Numbered from the stretch's first letter, positions 1-8,021 are shown. The stretch: 12,362 nt of DNA from SAR92 clade bacterium (GCA_018607545.1 JABBBF010000172.1:1-12362), one strand, 5' to 3'. Numbers and translations: made by a program. The notes: a model not told the origin generated them from the letters alone.

Positions 1-614
1 CGCATAACATGCGCTTGATAGATCGCCTGAATTGGGCCAAGACCCATAGATACAGTCGGGAACTGCCAGTAATCCGGCATCAACCAAGGGTGTGGGTAAG
101 AGGAAAGACCGCCGCCATCAACTTCACGGCGGAAGTTGTCCAGCTGCTCTTCGTTAAGGCGTCCTTCAAGGAAAGATCGCGCATACATACCCGGTGCACT
201 GTGACCCTGGAAGAAAATCAAATCACCGAGATGATCGCCCTCAGGTCCACGGAAGAAATAGTTAAAGCCAACATCATAGAGCGTGGCTGCAGACGCGAAG
301 CTGGCGATATGACCACCGATACCTTCACTCTTTTTATTAGCACGCATAACCATCGCCAGAGCGTTCCAGCGAATAATCGAACGGATACGACGCTCCATAA
401 ACAGATCACCAGGCATACGCTTTTCGCGATTGGCCGGGATAGTATTATGGTAGGGAGTGGTAACAGAGGGAGGCAGTCTTAAGCCTTGCTTGCTAGCATG
501 AGCTTGCAGCTGATTGAGAAGAAAGGTCGCTCTATCATCGCCATGGGTCTTGCAAACAGAATCGAAGGCTTCCAGCCATTCTTGAGTTTCAAACGGATCT
601 AAATCCTGAGTCAT
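1..614 (-). CDS. aceE: Pyruvate dehydrogenase E1 component, homodimeric type (N-terminal part, cut by window edge)
   Basis: AceE is the thiamine-diphosphate E1 subunit of the cytoplasmic pyruvate dehydrogenase complex. It decarboxylates pyruvate and acetylates the lipoyl groups of E2 (AceF). The window holds the first 204 codons of a family usually near 890 residues. Visible landmarks are an RRIRSIIRWNA block (residues 75-85), GGHIASFASAATLYDV (100-115) with H102, and FFQGHSAPGMYARSFLEGRL (134-153) with H138. H102 and H138 sit where E. coli AceE has its active-site histidines H106 and H142. The piece ends in the SYPHP...FPTVSMGLGPI stretch, as expected for this region. The ATG at 612-614 is chosen because a TGA lies in frame two codons upstream and the protein begins like known AceE (DPFET..WLEAF). 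The ribosome site is weak (GGTGA). The gene is read leftwards, so aceF and lpd would be expected outside the window. I see no damage in the part present. Confidence 0.96.
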   Translation of the reverse strand, partial: MTQDLDPFETQEWLEAFDSVCKTHGDDRATFLLNQLQAHASKQGLRLPPSVTTPYHNTIPANREKRMPGDLFMERRIRSIIRWNALAMVMRANKKSEGIGGHIASFASAATLYDVGFNYFFRGPEGDHLGDLIFFQGHSAPGMYARSFLEGRLNEEQLDNFRREVDGGGLSSYPHPWLMPDYWQFPTVSMGLGPIQAIYQAHVM

Positions 615-712
615 TTGTCACCAGCCAGTTATCAATTAGTCATTTTTTCACAGCGACCTGCATACAAGTGTTAATGTATAACATGCCATGAAAAATCAGG
701 CGCTAATCTTAA

Positions 713-759
713 TGTAGCCCAGCTACAAAATCAACGGGATGCCCGGATTTAAAAATCCG
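713..759 (-). promoter_or_regulatory. Two short inverted repeats in the aceE leader
   Basis: Two palindromic elements lie between the candidate aceE promoter and the start codon. One is TGTAGC/GCTACA with a 3-base loop (713-727). The other is CGGATTT/AAATCCG with a 2-base centre (744-759). Neither is followed by a T-run on the minus strand, so they do not look like terminators. They could be operator sites or leader stem-loops. I do not recognise either as the site of a known regulator. Confidence 0.3.
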
Positions 760-803
760 TTTAACTTTAAATCCAAAAAAATAAATTTTATAACCTATTG
801 TTT

Positions 804-831
804 ATTATAGATATTTTTAAAATCAACCCAA
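804..831 (-). promoter_or_regulatory. Candidate sigma70 promoter for aceE
   Basis: Read on the minus strand there is a perfect TATAAT -10 (804-809), a 16-bp spacer and TTGGGT as the -35 (826-831). It lies just downstream of the M16 peptidase stop and points at aceE. It would give a leader of roughly 180 nt before the aceE start, so aceE need not rely on read-through from the peptidase. No strong terminator separates the two genes. The call rests on consensus match only. Confidence 0.5.
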
Positions 832-867
832 GTTAGTAAAATTACAAAGAAGATTATTCACCAATAC

Positions 868-3699
868 TTAGAACACATATTGATAAACTTCACCCCGCTT
901 ACGCAAATCAATTGCGCTATTTTCTTGATCGGGATCGGCAGTTTCAACGGATAATGAACGGGGATCAGAGATGACCGCGGTCTTGTAGGCAAGATTCAAA
1001 CTGCTCAGACTAACCCTGGATATTTCCTTAGCCAGCTGCTGCCGAAAGTCAAAATTGTTATAGCCCAGACCCACAGATTCCATAAATCGGCTATTCAGTT
1101 CAGCTAAATTTTTCGGCTTCTCCTGTAAGTTACTCAAGACAGAAGCCTTATAGCGAGCGAGATCTGAATCATTGAGCAGTTCAACCTGGCTAGCAAAGCC
1201 ACTCAAGAATAGATCAAACTCTGAACGCAACGCCTGCTCATCAACTGAAGATGACTGCACCAACAGCGCCAATCCGGGAACTCGAAGATGGTTATTGGCA
1301 AAAGCGGCGACCACATAACCCAACTGCTTCTCAGTGCGCAGGCTGGTATAAAAAGGCGCTGAGAGCATCTCACCGATCAATAGCATATGGGCGCGCTCTG
1401 CAAGACTGTCGTTACGACCCTGCATATACAACATAAAAGCCGCATCACTGTGATCGACTGGAATCTGTGCCCGATAGCTCTGTTTACTGGCAGGCTGCAA
1501 TTTGGCCACCGACTGAACAGATTGCAAGCCTTTAAGCTGCGTCCAGCTCGACAGACTACTAACAATCTCCTCGGCAGACTGCACACTGTGATTACCGCTG
1601 ATCAGTACTTTTAGTTGCAGGTTAGCGTTGAGATTTTCAACCAGCTGCGCGAGCTCAGGCATCGTCAGCTGATTAACTGCCCTGGCCTTTTGTAATGGAG
1701 TCCACTGTCCCTTAAGCATGGAATAGAGGCTCGCCACAACCTGACGAAACGGATACTCACGACGGAAATTACTCAGCTCACGGAAAGTGCTCTGCTGGAT
1801 ACGATCAAAGCGCCCCTGCTCCCAGATGGGGTTTTTTAACGCGGCAAGAATATCTGCTAATAGCGCTGACTGACGATGGGAATAACCGCCCATAACAAGG
1901 GTAAACCCCTTATTTGATGGTTGCAGGGAAAAGTCTAGTCCCGCTTCCTTAGCCGGATAGGCACTGGCGCCAAGCTGATCCTCTATATAGGAGAGATAGA
2001 GTTGGACAGCGGCAGCCATCTCTGGCGAATCCATAGCAGTGCTCTCCAGCGCGGCAATAATATGCGCCTTGGGAACACCGTAACGGGTATCTGGAAAGTG
2101 CCAGGCGGTAAGCCCCTCAGATTGCCTTAACAGCCGGGGGATATCACCAGTCTCAGACAAGAGTTCAAAATCTGTCGGTATATAGGGATTTTTTGGCGGT
2201 AAACTCAATGCGGAAAAGATGCCCGGAGAGCGCCATTTTTTTAGCTGTGAAGCTGGTATTTCAGAGACACTGTAAGGCGTCTGGTACATCAGGCTGACCT
2301 TATCGGTCTCCACCTCCGGCGCTGTCAACTGCAACATCAGGTTATCCACTGTCAGCAAGCCAATTACCTCAGCTACCAGTGCCTTATCAAACCCCTTCAT
2401 CATATAATTTGCCTGTAACAGACTCTCTATCGGATAGAGCTGCATCATGGATGCCAGGGATGAAACATAATTAATCGGATTTTGCTTTTCCTGGAACCGA
2501 AAGGCGACATCACTTAGCTGTGCCCGTTCAGCGTAACGCCAGGACTCTAAACCCTGCTCGCGAACCAGTGCAACCCAGGCAAAGAACATCTCGACAATCT
2601 CTTGCTGGTTTTCAAGCCCCTCAGGGGTGAGTGAAATATTCACCGAGAAAAGTGCAGAACCGCGATCTTCAAGGGGGACACCAGCACCAAGTGATTCTGC
2701 CCAACCACGTTTTTTTAGGACATCGAGAAGACTGCCATCACCCTCATGACCAATAAGTGCGGCGAGGTAATTGGCCGGTTTTTTCTGCCAGTGTGGCAAC
2801 ATTTTTGGCAGTGGAAACGAGAGACTGAGTTGGCGGGAATTTTGCAGTGGCGTTGCAGAGATCTGCATCGGCAGACGTTGGGGTTCAAACAGTGGCGCAC
2901 TGTGAATATCCACAACCACATCCGTATTTTCAACCAGCGCAAAGCGCGGCTCCACCATCGCCTGCAGCTGATCGAGACTTTCACTGCCAAGCACCACCAA
3001 CTTCATAATATTGGCGGAGTAATATTTCTTATAGATCGCCAGCAACTCGTCGCGCACCGGCCGCCCCTCCCAGTCGGCAAGGGTCTCGAGATTACCCACG
3101 GTAAATTTGGACAGCGGATGCTGTGAATTGACCTGCTCCTGCAACACATCCTGTAAACGCCTGCCATCATCCTTAATCTTTAGGCGGTACTCCGACTCCA
3201 CCGCATTGCGCTCGCGATCCACATACTTGGCATCAAAATTGGGGGCGGAGAAAAACTGCGCGAAACGATCCAGGGCCGGCTCAAGATATGCCCCATCTAC
3301 ATCAAAAAAATAGTTGGTATTTTCCAACCCGGTGCCGGCATTGTGACTGCCACCATGCTCACTGATAAAGCGCTGGTACTCGCCGGGGTCGGGATATTTT
3401 TCGGTGCCGAGAAACAGCATATGCTCGAGAAAATGAACCAGCCCGGCCCGATCAGCTGGATTTTGATAGCTGCCAATATAGACATCCAGGGAGGCCGCTG
3501 CTTTATCGGTAGTGGGATCGGAAATCAATAAGATATCGAGCTGATTATCGAGACGGATATGACGATACTCTCGCTGATCATTAGGGCTGGTGACAATATC
3601 AGGGGACTTATTTTCTTCCTGTAGGTCGGCGCAACCCTGTAAAGCAAAAGTTAAAACTGCAACAGACAAAAAACCACAGAGACTGATCAAACGGCCCAT
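868..3699 (-). CDS. M16 family zinc metallopeptidase (pitrilysin/insulinase type), predicted lipoprotein
   Basis: The 943 residues are close in length to E. coli pitrilysin (PtrA, about 960), a clam-shell protease that degrades small peptides and protein fragments. The inverted zinc motif HFLEH is at 89-93 (H89, catalytic E92, H93). The distal ligand is E170 in ERNAVESEY, 77 residues after H93 as in pitrilysin. GGSHNAGT (116-123) is the usual substrate-binding block. The C-terminal half keeps the conserved LRTEKQLGYVV (787-797), the partner region that completes the active site. The N-terminus has a hydrophobic stretch followed by LQGC with Cys23. That is a plausible lipobox with Ala at +2, which predicts outer-membrane anchoring facing the periplasm. 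E. coli PtrA is a soluble periplasmic protein, so lipidation is a difference. The start has a good AAGGAAG site. The gene lies 63 bp after the PerM-like gene with no evident terminator between them, so they are probably cotranscribed. Exact substrate is unknown. Confidence 0.93.
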   Translation of the reverse strand: MGRLISLCGFLSVAVLTFALQGCADLQEENKSPDIVTSPNDQREYRHIRLDNQLDILLISDPTTDKAAASLDVYIGSYQNPADRAGLVHFLEHMLFLGTEKYPDPGEYQRFISEHGGSHNAGTGLENTNYFFDVDGAYLEPALDRFAQFFSAPNFDAKYVDRERNAVESEYRLKIKDDGRRLQDVLQEQVNSQHPLSKFTVGNLETLADWEGRPVRDELLAIYKKYYSANIMKLVVLGSESLDQLQAMVEPRFALVENTDVVVDIHSAPLFEPQRLPMQISATPLQNSRQLSLSFPLPKMLPHWQKKPANYLAALIGHEGDGSLLDVLKKRGWAESLGAGVPLEDRGSALFSVNISLTPEGLENQQEIVEMFFAWVALVREQGLESWRYAERAQLSDVAFRFQEKQNPINYVSSLASMMQLYPIESLLQANYMMKGFDKALVAEVIGLLTVDNLMLQLTAPEVETDKVSLMYQTPYSVSEIPASQLKKWRSPGIFSALSLPPKNPYIPTDFELLSETGDIPRLLRQSEGLTAWHFPDTRYGVPKAHIIAALESTAMDSPEMAAAVQLYLSYIEDQLGASAYPAKEAGLDFSLQPSNKGFTLVMGGYSHRQSALLADILAALKNPIWEQGRFDRIQQSTFRELSNFRREYPFRQVVASLYSMLKGQWTPLQKARAVNQLTMPELAQLVENLNANLQLKVLISGNHSVQSAEEIVSSLSSWTQLKGLQSVQSVAKLQPASKQSYRAQIPVDHSDAAFMLYMQGRNDSLAERAHMLLIGEMLSAPFYTSLRTEKQLGYVVAAFANNHLRVPGLALLVQSSSVDEQALRSEFDLFLSGFASQVELLNDSDLARYKASVLSNLQEKPKNLAELNSRFMESVGLGYNNFDFRQQLAKEISRVSLSSLNLAYKTAVISDPRSLSVETADPDQENSAIDLRKRGEVYQYVF

Positions 3700-3762
3700 A
3701 TAAACTTCCTTTGCTTGGTGTGAACGCTGATTAACAAAAACGATTTAACTCGAGGCTTAATC

Positions 3763-4872
3763 CTACTGCCCTGCATTATCATTAGCTGATAACTCCAGCG
3801 GTGACTGAAATTCCAACTCCCGCTGAGCCTTGCGCGGCCATGCGTTAAACACTGCCTTGACCAATGTTGCCAGAGGTATAGCGAAAAACACACCCCAGAA
3901 ACCCCAAATACCACCGAACAGTAGAACCGAGATAATAATAAACACCGGATGCAGGTTAACCACTTCGGAAAACAGCACTGGAATTAAAACATTGCCGTCG
4001 AGGAATTGAATAACCCCATAGACACCGAACAGCCAAAAGAACTCATTGCCAAAGCCCCACTGCATATAGCCGACCAGTAACACCGGCACGGTGACAACCG
4101 TGGCGCCAATATAGGGAATCAACACCGAGAGGCCTACCAGCAGCGCAAGAAGCGCCGCGTAATTAACCCCGAGGAGTAAAAATGCGATATAGGTAACCGT
4201 GCCGACAATAAGTATCTCGATAGCCTTGCCGCGCACATAGTTGGTAAATTGCATATCCATCTCATTCCAGATAGTGCGCATCACCGAGCGCTCCTCAGGC
4301 AGCAGGCTGCCCATAAACAGCAGTAACTGATCTTTATCTTTAAGCATAAACAGTACCAGCAGCGGCACCAGAACCACATAGATCATCAGGCCGATAATAC
4401 TTGGGAAACTGCTAATGGAGAATGTCAACGCCTGCTCTGCAAGACGACCAATTTCTTCACTGAGACGCGCCATAATCGACTGGAACTGCTCTGGGCTGAC
4501 ATATTCTGCATAGCGCTCTGGAAGCGCTACCGCCAGCTCGCGAAGCCGGCCAATCATATTTGGTAACTCACCCACCAGCAGTGAAGTCTGGCGGCCAATC
4601 ATAGGAATCAAGCCGATAAGCACCGATAGAAAGGCAACCATAAACAGCAGATAGGTGGTGCTGATAGCCACTGCATTGGGAACCCCATAACGACGCAGCG
4701 CATTCACTACACCCTGAAGTAAAAAGGAGATAATCACCGCGGCAAAAACAGGACCCAGCACTGCGCCCAGGGTCGCAAATATAATCAGCGAAACAACCAG
4801 GATAATCGTCAGCAGCAGGGCTTCCTCTGTGCCGAAATAGCGTTCAATCCACTTGTGTAAAATCTTCTTCAT
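3763..4872 (-). CDS. perM: AI-2E family transporter (PerM-type polytopic inner-membrane protein)
   Basis: This 369-residue protein has the layout of the AI-2E transporter family (PF01594). There are hydrophobic helices near residues 18-50 and 66-93, then a long amphipathic soluble stretch (about 95-150). Helices follow around 155-178, with the family's FMLKDKD turn (175-181) after them. A cluster of helices then covers about 215-345, and the tail is polar. Members move small molecules or ions across the inner membrane; the name comes from TqsA, and most members, E. coli PerM included, have no proven substrate. I assign perM mainly from context: in E. coli perM also sits head-to-head with bepA. 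A clear AAGGAT ribosome site precedes the ATG. The downstream gene in the same direction is the M16 peptidase. No truncation is seen. Confidence 0.88.
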   Translation of the reverse strand: MKKILHKWIERYFGTEEALLLTIILVVSLIIFATLGAVLGPVFAAVIISFLLQGVVNALRRYGVPNAVAISTTYLLFMVAFLSVLIGLIPMIGRQTSLLVGELPNMIGRLRELAVALPERYAEYVSPEQFQSIMARLSEEIGRLAEQALTFSISSFPSIIGLMIYVVLVPLLVLFMLKDKDQLLLFMGSLLPEERSVMRTIWNEMDMQFTNYVRGKAIEILIVGTVTYIAFLLLGVNYAALLALLVGLSVLIPYIGATVVTVPVLLVGYMQWGFGNEFFWLFGVYGVIQFLDGNVLIPVLFSEVVNLHPVFIIISVLLFGGIWGFWGVFFAIPLATLVKAVFNAWPRKAQRELEFQSPLELSANDNAGQ

Positions 4873-4945
4873 CCATCTATCCTTTTGTGCAGTTGCGCTT
4901 TTGCAGTGACTGCTGTTTTATAAATATTTTTTTTGCTTGGAAACC

Positions 4946-5012
4946 AGACGCAATAACGTCTTATATATGACCTGAAACTTGTCAATATTTCAACTGTCGA
5001 ACTGTGCATAAT
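4946..5012. promoter_or_regulatory. Divergent perM / bepA control region
   Basis: About 215 bp lie between the perM and bepA starts. Leftwards there is a perfect TTGACA (4980-4985) with TATAAG (4960-4965), but the 14-bp spacer is short for sigma70, so the assignment is uncertain. Rightwards CATAAT (5007-5012) is a possible -10 for bepA without a convincing -35. An inverted repeat AGACG-6-CGTCT (4946-4961) overlaps the leftward -10 and could be an operator. I do not recognise a sigma-E or Cpx site. Confidence 0.3.
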
Positions 5013-5074
5013 TTTCAGCTAAAGTGATGGTATCACGGCGATGCGATCTTGGCGCTGGCAATCTTATATAACCT

Positions 5075-5081
5075 AATAAGG
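5075..5081 (+). promoter_or_regulatory. Ribosome binding site that decides the bepA start
   Basis: AATAAGG ends six bases before the TTG at 5088. No comparable site precedes the upstream in-frame TTG at 5049. This favours starting bepA at 5088. Confidence 0.6.
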
Positions 5082-5087
5082 CCTATT

Positions 5088-6551
5088 TTGAAAACACTTT
5101 TTCCTGCGCACTTCCTAAAACCTCTGCTGTTGATATTCTGTTTAGTTATGCCAGCAAGCGGCAGCCTCAATGCCAAGGAAATCAAACTGCCAGTGCTCGG
5201 CGATGCCGCTTCGGGAATAATTTCCAAGCAACAGGAGTATGAACTGGGGCGAATCTGGTTAAAGGTGTTTCGCAGCCGCGTGAAGGCCTACGATGACCCG
5301 CTGATGCAGATCTATCTCGAGCAGCTGCTCTACAACCTCGCCACCTACAGTGATCTTGAAGATCCACGCCTGGAACTGGTGATTGTAAAAAATCCCTCGA
5401 TGAACGCCTTTGCGGTTCCCGGCGGTGTCGTCGGCTTCCATACCGGTGTCTTTGCCTTCGCTGAAAACGAAGATCAAATGGCCTCTGTACTTGCTCACGA
5501 GCTAGCGCACCTGAGTCAAAGACACTTCTCCCGAGGTGCAGAGGCGCAGAAAAAAACCTCAGCACTGACCATGGCAGGTCTGCTGGCCAGTGTGGTTCTG
5601 GCCGCCACTGCCGGCGGTGATGCGGCCAGTGCGGCTATACTTACCTCCCAGGCACTGGCCATGGATAGCCAGCTTCGCTACAGCCGCAGCAATGAGCAGG
5701 AGGCGGATCGAATTGGGCTGGCTACCATGGAACGTGCCAGTCGCGATCCCGGTGCAGTCGCCGATATGTTTGCCACGCTGCTCAAGGCAACCCGCTATAC
5801 CGGCAGCCGTCCACCAGAGTTTTTATTGACCCACCCGGTTACCGAGAAGCGCATTGGCGATGCCCGCAACCGCTCAATGGGCACCTCGATGCGCCAGTAC
5901 GCGCAAAACCCGCAGTTCTACCTAATGCGCGCCCGGGCACTGGTGGCCATGGAGCACAACACGAAAAATAGTATCAACCGATTTAGTGCCGAGCTCAAAG
6001 CCAATACACTAAAAGCGGAAGCCGCCCGTTACGGTCTGGCACTGGCCTATTTTAAAGACAATAATTTGCCCAAAGCCAAGCAGATTATCAGCCAGTTATT
6101 GACTGAAAACGCCAATAACCTAACCTTTCGATACACGGATATTGAAATAGATATTGCCCAAAAACAATATCAAGCAGCATTCACCAAACTCAATAAACTG
6201 CTGATACAAAACCCTAACAATTACCCATTGATGGTGCTTAAATCTGAAGCACTGTGGCAGGATCATCAATACGACAGCGCCGATGCAGTGCTCACAGCAC
6301 TCTCGAGAATGCGCAACCAGGATCCAATGATCTGGTATCGACTGGCTGAGGTTCGTGGTTTGGCGGGCAATATTTCCGGTCTGCACCAAGCGCGTGCAGA
6401 GTACTTTATTCTTATTGGCGTGTTTGATATGGCCCGTAAACAGTTAAGCCTGGCAGCTAAACTGGTCAACGGCGACTTTAAACAGTCGGCGATTATTCGC
6501 CAGCGGTTGAGGGATCTTGCACAGATGGAGGACCGAGCGGAAAAGCTCTAG
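5088..6551 (+). CDS. bepA: Periplasmic M48 metalloprotease/chaperone with TPR repeats, BepA (YfgC)
   Basis: BepA works in the periplasm on outer-membrane assembly. It helps LptD mature and degrades stalled LptD or BAM substrates. Using the TTG at 5088 gives 487 residues, the same length as E. coli BepA, with a signal peptide (basic start, hydrophobic core about 10-23, possible cleavage after Ala29). The M48 motif HELAH is at 137-141, and the third zinc ligand is probably E203 in NEQEAD. The LLTHP block with H249 matches the E. coli His-246 loop that gates the active site. Residues from about 275 onward form the TPR-rich C-terminal domain. A longer form from the TTG at 5049 would put 13 extra residues before the signal peptide and lacks a ribosome site. 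The gene is divergent from perM, as in E. coli, and converges on nadA across 72 bp. Confidence 0.93.
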   Translation: MKTLFPAHFLKPLLLIFCLVMPASGSLNAKEIKLPVLGDAASGIISKQQEYELGRIWLKVFRSRVKAYDDPLMQIYLEQLLYNLATYSDLEDPRLELVIVKNPSMNAFAVPGGVVGFHTGVFAFAENEDQMASVLAHELAHLSQRHFSRGAEAQKKTSALTMAGLLASVVLAATAGGDAASAAILTSQALAMDSQLRYSRSNEQEADRIGLATMERASRDPGAVADMFATLLKATRYTGSRPPEFLLTHPVTEKRIGDARNRSMGTSMRQYAQNPQFYLMRARALVAMEHNTKNSINRFSAELKANTLKAEAARYGLALAYFKDNNLPKAKQIISQLLTENANNLTFRYTDIEIDIAQKQYQAAFTKLNKLLIQNPNNYPLMVLKSEALWQDHQYDSADAVLTALSRMRNQDPMIWYRLAEVRGLAGNISGLHQARAEYFILIGVFDMARKQLSLAAKLVNGDFKQSAIIRQRLRDLAQMEDRAEKL

Positions 6552-6623
6552 TGCTAAATGGCTATTTGATTAGCCGCTTGCTATTAAGATCTATCTATTA
6601 GACTCTTGCTATGACGGGCATTG

Positions 6624-7691
6624 TTATGAAGAGCCTTGCTGCTCGCGAAAATCTATCATACGACCGAGAGATTTCATCGCCTGCTCGCCAACCTGGGCAT
6701 CGACAAATACTTCATTGCTCACCTCCTGGAGAGAGGTGAGTAGATTCTCCAGGCTATTCATACCCATCCATGGGCAGCGGGCACAGCTGCGACAGGTTGC
6801 ACTGCTGCCACCGGTCGGGGCAACAATAAGCTCTTTATCCGGCACCGCCTGCTGCATTTTGTAAAAGATGCCCTGATCCGTAGCAACAATCATTTTTTGA
6901 TGGGGAAGCTCGGCTGCCGCGGCGATAAGCTGCGAGGTGGAACCCACGGCATCGGCAATATCAATCACCGATTGTGGAGACTCCGGGTGAACCAGTACAG
7001 CAGCATCCGGAAAAACCGCCTTTAGTTCGAGAAGGCGCTTGGCTTTAAACTCTTCGTGAACAATACAGCTGCCATCCCACAGCAACATATCGGCGCCGGT
7101 CTGGCCCTGAACATAGCTGCCGAGATACTTATCCGGCGCCCAGAGAATTTTTTCACCCTGGCTATCCAGGTAGTCAACCACATCAAGGGCAATACTCGAG
7201 GTCACCACCCAGTCGGCTCGCGCCTTGACCGCCGCCGAAGTATTGGCATAGACCACCACAGTTCGATCCGGGTGCTGATCGCAAAATTCGGCGAATTTAT
7301 CGGCTGGACAGCCGACATCGAGAGAACAGGTCGCCTCAAGAGTTGGCATTAAAACGCGCTTTTCCGGGGTGAGTATTTTGGCCGTCTCACCCATAAACTT
7401 AACCCCGGCAATAACCAGTGTCTGGGCACTGTGGGTTTTACCAAAGCGGGCCATTTCGAGGGAGTCTGAAACGACGCCGCCAGTCTCTTCGGCCAGCGCC
7501 TGAATAAGCGGGTCGGTGTAGTAATGAGCGATAAGCACAGCATTCTTTTCAATAAGCTGCTGTTTGATCTGCTCTTGCAGCTGGGCAATTTTCTGGGCGC
7601 TGAGCTCTGGCTCAAGCTGAACCCGATTGAGGTATTCCTCAACCCTAGAGCGTTGATTTACATTTTCCGCCAGCTGCAATCTATCAGTCAT
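6624..7691 (-). CDS. nadA: Quinolinate synthase A
   Basis: NadA condenses iminoaspartate (from NadB) with dihydroxyacetone phosphate to give quinolinate, the precursor of NAD. It is cytoplasmic and needs an oxygen-sensitive [4Fe-4S] cluster. At 355 residues it is close to E. coli NadA. The three cluster cysteines are visible: C122 (TCSLDVGC), C209 (GSCIVHEE) and C306, the last cysteine of CRSCARC (300-306). All three are offset by exactly nine from E. coli C113, C200 and C297. The AHYYTDP block (55-61) and HPESP (235-239) are also typical. The ribosome site before the ATG is weak (GAGA, ten bases upstream), and the gene follows a 43-codon membrane-protein gene after 36 bp. nadA may therefore be translated from the same transcript, driven by the promoter at 7922-7950. 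No strong terminator is visible after the stop. Confidence 0.97.
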   Translation of the reverse strand: MTDRLQLAENVNQRSRVEEYLNRVQLEPELSAQKIAQLQEQIKQQLIEKNAVLIAHYYTDPLIQALAEETGGVVSDSLEMARFGKTHSAQTLVIAGVKFMGETAKILTPEKRVLMPTLEATCSLDVGCPADKFAEFCDQHPDRTVVVYANTSAAVKARADWVVTSSIALDVVDYLDSQGEKILWAPDKYLGSYVQGQTGADMLLWDGSCIVHEEFKAKRLLELKAVFPDAAVLVHPESPQSVIDIADAVGSTSQLIAAAAELPHQKMIVATDQGIFYKMQQAVPDKELIVAPTGGSSATCRSCARCPWMGMNSLENLLTSLQEVSNEVFVDAQVGEQAMKSLGRMIDFREQQGSS

Positions 7692-7727
7692 AATTAGCTA
7701 TTCTCAAAAAATAAACAGGCCTGACAA

Positions 7728-7859
7728 TTAACCTAAGGTCGAGAGCCAGTAAACAAATGTAACAATAATTATAGACAGAATGGCAACCGCGGCTATTGCA
7801 TCGGCTTTGCTATCGGCAGTACTGTAATCCGGGGTTGTTTGATTGTTGTCGCTAGACAT
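7728..7859 (-). CDS. Small single-pass membrane protein, 43 residues, unknown function
   Basis: I do not recognise this protein. The ATG at 7857-7859 opens 43 codons ending in TAA. The first 20 residues are polar and acidic (MSSDNNQTTPDYSTADSKAD). They are followed by one hydrophobic helix of about 19 residues (21-39, from AIAAVAI to VYWL) and a four-residue tail. An AGGG ribosome site sits seven bases before the ATG. A good promoter (7922-7950) lies about 60 bp upstream, giving a short leader. nadA follows 36 bp downstream in the same direction, so the two are probably cotranscribed. Promoter, ribosome site, start, helix and stop line up in one frame, which makes a real small gene more likely than a chance frame. 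Automatic annotation would often miss it because of its size. Function, and any link to NAD synthesis, is unknown. Confidence 0.72.
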   Translation of the reverse strand: MSSDNNQTTPDYSTADSKADAIAAVAILSIIIVTFVYWLSTLG

Positions 7860-7866
7860 AGAGATA

Positions 7867-7870
7867 CCCT
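7867..7870 (-). promoter_or_regulatory. Ribosome binding site of the 43-residue membrane protein
   Basis: AGGG on the minus strand ends seven bases before the ATG at 7859. It supports this otherwise very short reading frame as translated. Confidence 0.5.
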
Positions 7871-7921
7871 AATAATCTGTAAAAATGGATGAATTTCGTT
7901 GAAGGTCTTAAAAGTGCGCGC

Positions 7922-7950
7922 ATTCTAGCAACTGCATTCTCAACTGTCGC
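7922..7950 (-). promoter_or_regulatory. Candidate sigma70 promoter for the small membrane protein and nadA
   Basis: On the minus strand GCGACA (7945-7950) and TAGAAT (7922-7927) are separated by the ideal 17 bp and followed by a GC-rich GCGCGC discriminator. The start of transcription would fall near 7915, giving a leader of about 55 nt before the small gene. A GC-rich discriminator is known to favour growth-rate or stringent control, but this is only suggestive here. Confidence 0.55.
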
Positions 7951-7987
7951 GCCTTTTGCAGGGAAAGCCACCAGCTGCGGATAAAAA

Positions 7988-8006
7988 GTTAATGATTATC
8001 AAAAAA
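7988..8006. promoter_or_regulatory. Possible Fur box
   Basis: On the minus strand the 19 bases read TTTTTTGATAATCATTAAC. By hand this matches 14 of 19 positions of the Fur consensus, with a perfect GATAATC centre and a near-perfect right arm but a poor left arm. It sits between the two divergent promoters that drive genes for iron-sulfur enzymes (NadA, CysI). The region is AT-rich, so a chance match is possible. Confidence 0.3.
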
Positions 8007-8021
8007 ACACTGCAGGCAGTG
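8001..8021 (-). terminator. Terminator-like hairpin (minus strand)
   Basis: On the minus strand CACTGC/GCAGTG (8008-8021, 2-base centre, or 5 bp with a 4-base loop) is followed immediately by seven T residues. It has the form of an intrinsic terminator but there is no annotated minus-strand gene upstream of it, since cysI is read the other way. It may stop antisense transcription from the cysI region or end a short RNA. Confidence 0.4.

Noticed and set aside
9..482. A 157-codon open frame on the plus strand at the left edge
   Set aside because: It lies fully antisense to aceE, whose minus-strand product matches the family along its whole length. The plus-strand product shows no recognisable domain.
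5027..5076. Two tiny overlapping frames before bepA (14 codons from ATG 5027, 11 codons from ATG 5041), possible leader peptides
   Set aside because: Neither has a convincing ribosome site, and frames this short are common by chance. The second stop does fall next to the bepA ribosome site, but that is not enough to call coupling.
5049..5087. Upstream in-frame TTG start for bepA (13 extra residues)
   Set aside because: It has no ribosome site and would place a non-signal stretch before the signal peptide. The TTG at 5088 has AATAAGG six bases upstream and gives the usual BepA length.
5182..5565. A 127-codon minus-strand frame inside bepA
   Set aside because: It is a shadow of the high-GC part of bepA, arginine-rich, with no family resemblance. 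The plus strand carries the HELAH protease domain there.
6559..6576. GGCTA-6-TAGCC hairpin between bepA and nadA as a bidirectional terminator
   Set aside because: The stem is only five base pairs and neither side has a T-run, so it is not supportable as an intrinsic terminator.
7890..7985. A 31-codon plus-strand frame in the nadA-cysI gap
   Set aside because: It has no ribosome site and runs antisense over the promoter at 7922-7950, with no recognisable features.
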